Assembly (NCBI GenBank): GCA_030426805.1
Contig: JAUHXU010000005.1
Location: 372,001-436,000, forward strand
DNA from: a bacterium
GTDB lineage: Bacteria; Planctomycetota; JAFGQW01
DNA: 64,000 nt
Direction of reading: 5' to 3'
The notes beneath the pieces are model-generated. The model was not told where the DNA came from. It did not search any database and saw only the letters and a program-made list of their open reading frames with translations. Of this stretch, positions 57,050 through 64,000 are shown in pieces (the first letter of the stretch is position 1; every line of letters starts with the position of its first letter). The position numbers were made by a program, and so were the translations under genes.

Positions 57050-58624
57050 ATGACGATCCGCATCACGATGCTCGCGATCACGCTGTGCGCCATCGCGACC
57101 GGCGCGACGTGCCAGAACAAGACGCTGCTCTACTTCCCGCGCTACGACAGCGCGTCGACCGACACCGCGGCCCTCGGCCGACTCGGCACGCTGCGCCCGT
57201 TCGACCTCACCGCGGTCACGCCGGCCGGCAACGCGAGCGCACACCCGCTGCTCCCCGCCGCGGGGTTCTCCGCGCTCTTCGGCGACGCGGACAACGACGG
57301 TGTGTTCGCCGAGTTCAGCGGGTTGCCGGACGCGTCGTGGGGACTCGGCGCACCGTTCGTGCGCTGGGACGACAAACCGTCCGGCGACCCGCGACTCGTC
57401 TTCTGGACGATCCGGGAGACCGCCCTGAACGCGCCGACGATCACGCTGTTCAACGCCGCGACGACGATCCACACGATGCGCCTCGGCGACTGGGTTCGCA
57501 TCACCGACAGCGGCGAGGCCGAGTTCCTCATCAAGCAGGAGCAGTTCGTCAAGGCCGCGGGCGCGCAGGCAGGCGTCTTCGTCCCCGGCGCGACCGCGAT
57601 CTGCCAGTCCGCGAACAAGGACATCTACTACTGCCCGGCGCACGGGGTCTCCAACGCGAACACGGTCGGCGGCGGCCACTACGTCAGCGACGGCGTGAAC
57701 CAGGTATTCGCGTTCGACGGCGCGATCTGCCGGATCCCGGCGAGCGCGATCACCTACGACGCCAGCGGCAACGTCCAGGACGTCGTCGCCGGTTCGGCGC
57801 GACTGGTCGTCAACGAGATCGGCGCCGGCCCGCAGAACCAACCGTCCGTCCGGACGATGGTGCAGAACTCGCTCGCGAACGACTCGATCGGCAACAAGAC
57901 GACGATCACGTTCATGATGGTCGGTCTCGAGATCGACCCGAACGGCGGCGGCTTCACCGGCTGGTTCGGCCAGCAACACCCGAACCTGCTCTTCACGTTC
58001 GAGAACCAATCGACGACGTGTTGCGGCGGCCCGTGGGGCTCGTGGATGAGCACGATCTTCTCGACCGGCGGCGTGCCGATGGGCCAGATCGCGTCGATCA
58101 ACAACTTCCCGATGGGCACGACGACCGGCAACGCCAACGGTGCGTGGGTCGGCTTGCAGGCCGGGGTGAGCAACCCCGACGCGCCGATCATTCGCGGCCT
58201 CGCGTGGATCGACGCCGGCTACCAACCCGCGCCGCCGTACGGCAACGCGACGCTGCAGACAGCCAACGACGGCGTGATCGACCTCTCGCTCGACCCGACC
58301 GCCTACCTCGACGTGCAGTCGCCGATCGCCGGCGGCTCGGTGGAGTTCTATCTCGGCATCGGCCCGTTCGCGGGCAACCGACCGCTGTCGTTCAACCCGT
58401 CGCCGCTGCTCGGCGGATGGGGTAGTGTGCATGTGCTGAGCGGCGGGCCGATCAAGCTCGCCGGCGCGACGTGCAACGCCGCCGGCCAGGCGACCGTGTC
58501 GTTTCCCGTCCCGAACAACCCGGTGCTCATGGGGCTCAGCCTGATCTGGCAAGCCTACGTGTTCACGAAGCCGTCCACACCGGTCGACCAACTCTCGAAC
58601 CCGGTGCTCAACGAGATCCGCTGA
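57050..58624 (+). CDS. Secreted hypothetical protein with C-terminal shared module
   Basis: A 524-residue protein. ATG 57050 follows GAGGAGG; the signal peptide is ITMLAITLCAIATGATC, where the cysteine could also be a lipid site. The body is beta-rich and unassigned, with FGDADNDGVFAEFSGLP near the start and a CCGGPWGSW segment. The last 100 residues are the shared module, here with the clear form PVPNNPVLMGLSLIWQA and the terminus QLSNPVLNEIR. The next gene follows after 13 bases, so it is probably co-transcribed with the PQQ/esterase fusion. Confidence 0.8.
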   Translation: MTIRITMLAITLCAIATGATCQNKTLLYFPRYDSASTDTAALGRLGTLRPFDLTAVTPAGNASAHPLLPAAGFSALFGDADNDGVFAEFSGLPDASWGLGAPFVRWDDKPSGDPRLVFWTIRETALNAPTITLFNAATTIHTMRLGDWVRITDSGEAEFLIKQEQFVKAAGAQAGVFVPGATAICQSANKDIYYCPAHGVSNANTVGGGHYVSDGVNQVFAFDGAICRIPASAITYDASGNVQDVVAGSARLVVNEIGAGPQNQPSVRTMVQNSLANDSIGNKTTITFMMVGLEIDPNGGGFTGWFGQQHPNLLFTFENQSTTCCGGPWGSWMSTIFSTGGVPMGQIASINNFPMGTTTGNANGAWVGLQAGVSNPDAPIIRGLAWIDAGYQPAPPYGNATLQTANDGVIDLSLDPTAYLDVQSPIAGGSVEFYLGIGPFAGNRPLSFNPSPLLGGWGSVHVLSGGPIKLAGATCNAAGQATVSFPVPNNPVLMGLSLIWQAYVFTKPSTPVDQLSNPVLNEIR

Positions 58625-58637
58625 GGAGACCATCGCG

Positions 58638-61010
58638 ATGCATCGTCCGCGAACCGCCGTCCTTCTCGCCGCGTCGCTCGCCCTCGGCGCGATCGCGACC
58701 GCCCAGCCGAGCCATGATTGGCCGCGTTTCCGCGGGGCCGCCCTCGACGGCGCGGCGCCGCACGCGACGCTGCCCGAGCAGTTCGGGATCGAGCTGCTCT
58801 GGAAGAAGTCGATCGGCGAGGGCTACTCGGCGATCTCCGTCGCGGGCGACGTCGGCGTGACGTTGTGCAGCGCGGGCGACGACGACGTCGTACTCGCGTT
58901 CGACGCCGCCACGGGTGACGAACGCTGGCGCTACCGGATCGGCCCGGTCTACAAGGCGCACTCCGGTTCCGACGGCGGCCCGGTCAGCACGCCCGCGATC
59001 CACGACGGCGTCGTCTACGGCTTCGGGCGGCACGGCGAGATCTTCGCGATCCGACTCGCCGACGGCAACGAGGTGTGGGCGCGCAAGCTCGACGGCAAGA
59101 CCGACTCGACCACGCCGCGCTACGGGTTCTCCAGTTCGCCGCTCGTCGTCGGCGACGTCGTCGTGCTCGCGACCGGTGGACCGAAGGGCCACTCGATCTC
59201 GGCATACGACCGCCGCTCGGGTGAACCGCGTTGGCGCGTCGGTGACGACAAGGTCGCCTATCAGTCCCCGGGTGTGATCCAGCTCGACGGCAAGCCGCTC
59301 GTACTCGCGATCAACGATCGGATGCTCTTCGGGATCGACCCGACCGACGGCAGCGTTCGGTGCGAGTTCGCGCACACCCGACAGCCGCGCGAGGGGATCG
59401 CGCTTCCCCACGTGCTCGACGGCAACCGCGTGCTGATCACGTCGATGGGCGAGGCGCAGATGCTCACGGTGTCGACCGAAGGCGGCAAGCCGACGGTCAA
59501 GCGGCTGTGGCGATCGCGTGCGCTTCGTGGGTCCTATGCGTTGCCGGTCCACCACGACGGCTACCTGTTCGGCTACAGCTCGCGCTTCCTGACCTGCATC
59601 GACGCGAAGACCGGCAAGCGCCGGTGGCGCTCGCGCCCGCCGGGCGGCGAGGGACTGATCCTCGTCGGCGACCAGCTCGCGTTGCTGTCGCCGAAGGGCG
59701 ATCTCGTGCTTGCCGATGCGACGCCCGACGGCTATCGAGAGCGCGCGCGCACATCCGTGCTCGGCAAGAGCAACTTCACCGCGCCCGTGTTCGCGGGCGG
59801 CCGCTTCTTCGTCCGCAACAAGGCGCAGATCGCCGCGGCGCGGATCACCGTTGCGCCGACCGCGGCCACCGCCAGTCGCGGCAAGAAGCGCGAACTGCTC
59901 GGCGCGTTCGGCGAGTGGGTCGCACGCGTCGAGGCGTCCGACGACAAGCTCGCCGAGATCTACCGCTACTTCGCGAGCAACCGCTCGACGCCGATCGTCG
60001 AGCCCGACGGGACGACGCACTTCATCTACCGCGGCGAGGTCGAGGACATCGCGCTCACCGGCAGCTTCCTGCCGTTCCGCGACGAAGTTCCGCTCGACCG
60101 CGTCGCCGGCACCGACATCCACTTCAAGAGCGTGAAGCTCGATCCGGCCGGCTGCTACGAATACCGGTTCAACATCGACTTCGGCCGACCCGCCGTGGAC
60201 CCCGCCAACGCGAGCCAGGGCGACTCGATGCTCGGCAAGATGTCGATCCTGCGGATGCCGAAGTTCGCCGGACCGACCGTCGAGCCCGTCGACGAGAAAC
60301 ACGCCGGCCGCGTGGACTCGTTTCAGTTCCGCAGCGAGGCACTGAACGCCGAACGGCGCGTGCGACTCTACGTTCCGGCGGCATACGACTCGGCCGCGGC
60401 ACGTACCAAGCGATTCCCGCTGCTCGTCGTGCTCAACGGCGGCGGCGCGATCGACAGCGGCGCGCTGGACGACGTGCTCGACAACCGGATCAAGGACGGA
60501 CGCGTCGCCCCGATGCTCGCGCTGTGTGTCCCGAGCGGACGCCGGGACTTCGGCAACGACGCGAAGAAGTTCCTCGCGATGCTCGGCGACGAGCTGCTCC
60601 CCCACATCGAAAAGCACTACCGCGTTTCGACGAAACGAGAGGACCGCGCGATCCTGGGGTCGTTCGACGGCGCGACGATGGGCCTCTACGCGACGGTCGC
60701 GCAGCCCGGACGCTTCGGCAAGGTCGGCGTTCAGACGCCCTACCTCAACGCCGTGATCGCGGATCCGATGCTCGCGAAGATGAAGTCGCACCCCGAAGCC
60801 GTCGACCTCTACATCGAGGTCCGCGAGACCGACTTCCGACTCGGCGACACGATCGACTCGCGACGTGACGCGAAGCGGCTGATCGAGAGTGCCGCCGGCA
60901 CGCGCTTCCGCACGACCCGTCGTGACCGCGCGGGCTCCTGGGGCTGGTCGGACTGGCAGGCCGGTTGGGGCCCGATGCTCGAGCAGTTCTTTCCCGGCAA
61001 ACGCCCCTGA
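58638..61010 (+). CDS. Secreted PQQ-like propeller fused to an esterase-D-like domain lacking the usual nucleophile
   Basis: A 790-residue protein. A signal peptide (VLLAASLALGAIATAQ) is followed by a propeller (about residues 25-400, opening DWPRFRGAALDGA; blades TGDERWRYRIG, DGNEVWARKL, SGEPRWRVGD, TGKRRWRSRPP). A linker and an E-set-like domain (THFIYRGEVEDIALTGSF, EYRFNIDFGR) precede an alpha/beta-hydrolase of the enterochelin-esterase/EsteraseD family (LLVVLNGGGAIDSG). At the nucleophile elbow the sequence is G674-S-F-D-G678 instead of G-x-S-x-G, so the central serine is replaced by Phe676. The domain may be inactive and act in binding. The stop overlaps the YfhO-like start (TGATG). Confidence 0.88.
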   Translation: MHRPRTAVLLAASLALGAIATAQPSHDWPRFRGAALDGAAPHATLPEQFGIELLWKKSIGEGYSAISVAGDVGVTLCSAGDDDVVLAFDAATGDERWRYRIGPVYKAHSGSDGGPVSTPAIHDGVVYGFGRHGEIFAIRLADGNEVWARKLDGKTDSTTPRYGFSSSPLVVGDVVVLATGGPKGHSISAYDRRSGEPRWRVGDDKVAYQSPGVIQLDGKPLVLAINDRMLFGIDPTDGSVRCEFAHTRQPREGIALPHVLDGNRVLITSMGEAQMLTVSTEGGKPTVKRLWRSRALRGSYALPVHHDGYLFGYSSRFLTCIDAKTGKRRWRSRPPGGEGLILVGDQLALLSPKGDLVLADATPDGYRERARTSVLGKSNFTAPVFAGGRFFVRNKAQIAAARITVAPTAATASRGKKRELLGAFGEWVARVEASDDKLAEIYRYFASNRSTPIVEPDGTTHFIYRGEVEDIALTGSFLPFRDEVPLDRVAGTDIHFKSVKLDPAGCYEYRFNIDFGRPAVDPANASQGDSMLGKMSILRMPKFAGPTVEPVDEKHAGRVDSFQFRSEALNAERRVRLYVPAAYDSAAARTKRFPLLVVLNGGGAIDSGALDDVLDNRIKDGRVAPMLALCVPSGRRDFGNDAKKFLAMLGDELLPHIEKHYRVSTKREDRAILGSFDGATMGLYATVAQPGRFGKVGVQTPYLNAVIADPMLAKMKSHPEAVDLYIEVRETDFRLGDTIDSRRDAKRLIESAAGTRFRTTRRDRAGSWGWSDWQAGWGPMLEQFFPGKRP

Positions 61011-63877
61011 TGCCCGAGCCGTCTCGACCGTCGCGCGCCGCGACACTCGCCGCGATCGCGTTCCTGGTCGTGTTTCCGTGGGTCGCGCAGTGGACGATGT
61101 GGACCGCCGATCCGAAGGAACGGCGGATCATGCCCGGGGACGCGGTGCTGCAGGGCTACCCGTCGCGCCACCTCGTCCACGACGAGTTCCGCCACGGCCG
61201 ACTGCCGTTGTGGAATCCGTATCAGTCGTCCGGGATGCCTCTACTCGGCGACGTCCAAGTCGCCGTGTTCTACGCCCCGAACGTCGCGCTCTCGCTCGTC
61301 GTGGGCGACGAACCGCTGAGCTACATGTCGTTCCAGGCGCTCACGATCGCTCACTTCTCGCTGACCGGCGTGCTGATGTTCCTGTTCCTGCGCGGACTCG
61401 GAATCGGGATCGCCGCGTCGGTGCTCGGCGCCGTCGCTCACCAGTTCAACGGCTTTCACATCTTCCACCGCGCGCACGTGAACATGTTCGCGACCGTCGC
61501 CTGGCTGCCCGGCGTGTTGTGGCTGCTCGACGCGGCGTGGCGACGCGCTTCGAGCGGACGAGGCTGGGCGTGGGCGATCACTGCCGGCGTCGCGTGGAGC
61601 CAGATGCTGATGGCCGGCCACCCGCAGATGCTCTTTCTGTCCTCGTTGTTCGTCGGTGCCTGGGCGGTGTTCCGCTTCGGTGGGGCGTGGCGGCGGCGCG
61701 ACGGCGGTGCGCGACCCGGACGCATCGCGACGCGCTTCGGTGTCGCCGCAGGACTCGCGCTCGCGATCGCGGCGGTGTCGCTGTGGCCGGCGTTGGAGCT
61801 GATCGGCCGCTCGGCGCGAGTGGAGGGCGGCTTCGACGAGGCGGCCGCGTTCTCGCTGCTGCCGCGTTATTTCGTCAACCTGCTGATGCCGGATCTGTTC
61901 CATTGGGACATGGGAGAGATGCGGATTTACGCCGGCATCCTGACGCTCGTCCTCGCGCTCGTCGCCTGGTTCGTACCCACCCGCCGCGCGCCGGCGGTGC
62001 GGTTCTTCGGCGTGGCGATCGGCGTCGCGGTCGTGCTCGCCCTCGGCGCGCTGACGGTCCAGGGAATCCTCTATCAGTTCGTGCCCGGATTCGAGTCGAT
62101 CCGCGCGCTCGTGCGGGTCTTCTTCTTCGCGAACCTCGGCCTCGCCGTCACGGCGGCCTTCGGGTGCCAGACGCTGCTCGATCGGCTCAACGCGGGTGAG
62201 CTCGCGCGATTGCGGCGACTCGTACGTGCGATGCGGTGGCCCGTCGGTCTGGTCAGTGTATTCGCGCTCATCCTCTGCACGCTGATCACGGCCTACTACA
62301 CCGGGATCGACCTGTCGGTCTTCTTCGCGCCGAACGTGCACACACCGGGACCGATGCGTTACGACGCGAAGCCGGTCATGGAGAACTTCGCCACGGTGCT
62401 GAACCACGCGCTCCTGTTCGGCGTCTTCCTCGTGGGCGCGGTCACGCTCGTCTCGCTGCGCACTCGACGCCGGATGCCCGGGCCCGCGCTTTCGCTCGCG
62501 TTGATCGCGCTGATGGCGGTCGACCTCACGGCGAACGGCGCTGGTGCGAACCTCGAGCGATTCGATCCCGACAACCCGCGATTCGGCACTCGGGGGGAAG
62601 CTGCGGCCTATCACAAGCCGAAGGAGGCCGACGGTCTGGACGAGGCTCTCGCCTTGCTCCGATGGATCGAACCCGGCGTTCGCATCGAGGCGCACGGCAA
62701 GGTGCACCGCAACTTCGGCCAGGTCTGGCGCCTGCACTTCGCCAACGGCTACAACATCCTCGATCCGCGGATCTCGCTCGACCGGGGAATCGTCGACGAG
62801 CTGCGGCGTGACATGTGGGCGGTCTCGACGGTCGTCGATGGACCGCGCCGCGTGCTGTCCGGCAAGCGGCTCAAGCTCGCGACCCGAACCGACGGCGCGT
62901 CGGTGTGGGTGCGCTACCCGACGCCCGCGTACGCCCGCTTCGCGACCGGGTTCGATCCGCTGCCGCCGCGCGGCCCGACGCATCGGCACTTGCACTCCAA
63001 CTTCCAAAACTATGCGAAGCGACCGGCCGTGCACGGGACGAATCGCGAGATCCGCGCCGCCCTCGCCGACGCGTGGCCCGAGCCGTTCGCGGACGTCCAC
63101 TTCGCCGTCGGCACGACCGGAGTCGTATCGCCCGCGAACGTCACGATCGTCGTGTTCGGCGACGGGAGCTGGTGCTACGTCGACGGCGAGGAGTTCCCGT
63201 GTCGCGGCCGACGCGTGCACGCGATCGCGATCGACCCCGACGACGGCAGCGTCGTCGCGTTCGAGTCGTTCTCGCGGTGGAGCGCGGCGCCACGGTCGCG
63301 GCGGCTCGCCGCGTTCGTCGACGAGATCCCCGACGGGTCGATCGTCGCGGTGTGGTGGCCGGGCGGCAACGGCAAGGTCGACGACGCGTCGATGCGCGGC
63401 GCACTGCGTGCGATCGGCGTCGACCCGACCAAGGCGCAGTTGAGCGAGCACTTCGCATCGATCGGCGTCAAAGGAGCGGCAAGCGCGACGGCGATGACGA
63501 ACCGGTCCGACGCGACCGGGCCACTGCGGCTCGACGTCGGCTCGGGCCGCCACGGCGGCGGTGACCCCGAGTTCACGTGGGCGCTCGACGACTACGACGC
63601 GACCCGCATTCGCCTCACGATCGACGTCGACCGCTCAGGGCTGCTGACCGTGCCGGAGTTGGACTACCCCGGCTGGCGAGCGACGGTCGACGGCGAGGAC
63701 ACGCCGATCGTCGCGGTCAACGGAGCACAGCGCGGGATCGCGATCAAGGCGGGCAAGCACGCGGTCGTCTTCGACTACGCGCCGGCCTCGTTCCGGGTCG
63801 GCGGCTCGCTGTCGTTGCTCGCGCTCATCGCTGCCGGCGTCGGGCTGTTCGTCGTGCGTCGGCGCGGGATCGCGTAG
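61010..63877 (+). CDS. YfhO-family polytopic membrane protein
   Basis: A 955-residue protein with about twelve hydrophobic helices in the first 550 residues, then a long outer domain and a last helix at the C-terminus (LSLLALIAAGVGLFVV). Family features are the N-terminal loop MPGDAVLQGYPSRH, PLWNPYQSSGMPLLGDVQ and FYAPNVALSL, and late motifs VPELDYPGWRATVDG and AGKHAVVFDYAPASFRVG. YfhO proteins are linked to glycosylation of lipoteichoic acid and other envelope polymers in Gram-positives; the role here is unknown. It begins inside the stop of the propeller/esterase gene. Confidence 0.93.
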   Translation: MPEPSRPSRAATLAAIAFLVVFPWVAQWTMWTADPKERRIMPGDAVLQGYPSRHLVHDEFRHGRLPLWNPYQSSGMPLLGDVQVAVFYAPNVALSLVVGDEPLSYMSFQALTIAHFSLTGVLMFLFLRGLGIGIAASVLGAVAHQFNGFHIFHRAHVNMFATVAWLPGVLWLLDAAWRRASSGRGWAWAITAGVAWSQMLMAGHPQMLFLSSLFVGAWAVFRFGGAWRRRDGGARPGRIATRFGVAAGLALAIAAVSLWPALELIGRSARVEGGFDEAAAFSLLPRYFVNLLMPDLFHWDMGEMRIYAGILTLVLALVAWFVPTRRAPAVRFFGVAIGVAVVLALGALTVQGILYQFVPGFESIRALVRVFFFANLGLAVTAAFGCQTLLDRLNAGELARLRRLVRAMRWPVGLVSVFALILCTLITAYYTGIDLSVFFAPNVHTPGPMRYDAKPVMENFATVLNHALLFGVFLVGAVTLVSLRTRRRMPGPALSLALIALMAVDLTANGAGANLERFDPDNPRFGTRGEAAAYHKPKEADGLDEALALLRWIEPGVRIEAHGKVHRNFGQVWRLHFANGYNILDPRISLDRGIVDELRRDMWAVSTVVDGPRRVLSGKRLKLATRTDGASVWVRYPTPAYARFATGFDPLPPRGPTHRHLHSNFQNYAKRPAVHGTNREIRAALADAWPEPFADVHFAVGTTGVVSPANVTIVVFGDGSWCYVDGEEFPCRGRRVHAIAIDPDDGSVVAFESFSRWSAAPRSRRLAAFVDEIPDGSIVAVWWPGGNGKVDDASMRGALRAIGVDPTKAQLSEHFASIGVKGAASATAMTNRSDATGPLRLDVGSGRHGGGDPEFTWALDDYDATRIRLTIDVDRSGLLTVPELDYPGWRATVDGEDTPIVAVNGAQRGIAIKAGKHAVVFDYAPASFRVGGSLSLLALIAAGVGLFVVRRRGIA

Positions 63878-64000
63878 CCGAACGCTACCGGGCGACGAAT
63901 GTCCTCGGACGCGCTCCTCGGCGTTTGCCTGATCCCGCGTGAGCCGGACCTTGACCTCGGCAACGATACGAACGACGCGGATGCAACAAGTCACGGCGCA
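63878..64000. other. Window-edge segment, no gene supported
   Basis: After the YfhO-like stop 123 bases remain. Short open frames run off the edge on both strands; none has a recognisable start, ribosome site or family motif. Confidence 0.5.

Noticed and set aside
61241-63553. Minus-strand open frame of about 770 codons
   Set aside because: Antisense to the YfhO-like gene, which has membrane helices and family motifs.

Overview
This is a GC-rich (roughly 68-70 percent by eye), gene-dense stretch of a bacterial chromosome. The gene content points to a Planctomycetota-type organism: many secreted beta-propeller proteins (five PQQ-like, one Kelch, two NHL/SMP-like), FG-GAP/VCBS and carboxypeptidase-regulatory-like proteins, a formylglycine sulfatase, S41 and trypsin-like proteases, and numerous hypothetical secreted proteins sharing one beta-rich module. 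The assignment is an inference from family content; no rRNA or other phylogenetic marker was compared. No phage, insertion sequence, CRISPR array, tRNA or rRNA was found.

Layout. 1-3.9 kb: HEAT protein, sensor kinase and OmpR-type regulator in one overlapping operon. 3.9-8.8 kb: divergent Kelch protein and carboxypeptidase-regulatory-like protein. 8.8-11.2 kb (minus): a two-gene operon of an FG-GAP/VCBS protein interrupted by one in-frame TGA, and a Tat-exported metallo-beta-lactamase-fold hydrolase. 11.3-13.5 kb: zinc alcohol dehydrogenase and cysteine desulfurase. 13.7-23.2 kb: sulfatase, PDZ-like membrane protein, membrane-anchored PQQ propeller, chorismate-lyase-like protein, a PQQ/beta-lactamase fusion and a secreted propeller. 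23.2-28.2 kb (minus): GntR regulator, ABC ATPase, permease and S41 peptidase, with a palindrome upstream. 28.3-35.8 kb (minus): secreted trypsin-like protease, DNA alkylation repair protein, two PQQ proteins, then a small protein, methyltransferase and lipoprotein flavodoxin. 35.9-39.3 kb: DUF1015, thiD, glycosyltransferase. 39.5-41.7 kb (minus): citrulline/ornithine catabolism (ctlX, rocD). 41.9-46.7 kb: secreted protein, long leader, rho, eboE-like gene, SDR. 46.7-49.2 kb (minus): carboxypeptidase-regulatory-like protein and map. 49.4-54.9 kb: ggt, argS, SprT-like, sigma-54 activator. 55.2-63.9 kb: secreted TIM-barrel protein, hypothetical secreted protein, PQQ/esterase fusion, YfhO-like membrane protein.

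The most unusual observation is at 9824-11200. The VCBS gene reads straight through a TGA that is immediately followed by a Cys codon, and a hairpin with a G-first three-base loop begins its loop 20 bases after the TGA. That is the arrangement of a bacterial selenocysteine codon with its SECIS element, so the gene is a candidate selenoprotein. A nonsense mutation or base-call error is the main alternative. A second theme is a beta-rich module of about 100-120 residues that recurs in at least six otherwise unrelated secreted proteins, C-terminal in five and between signal peptide and catalytic domain in the sulfatase.
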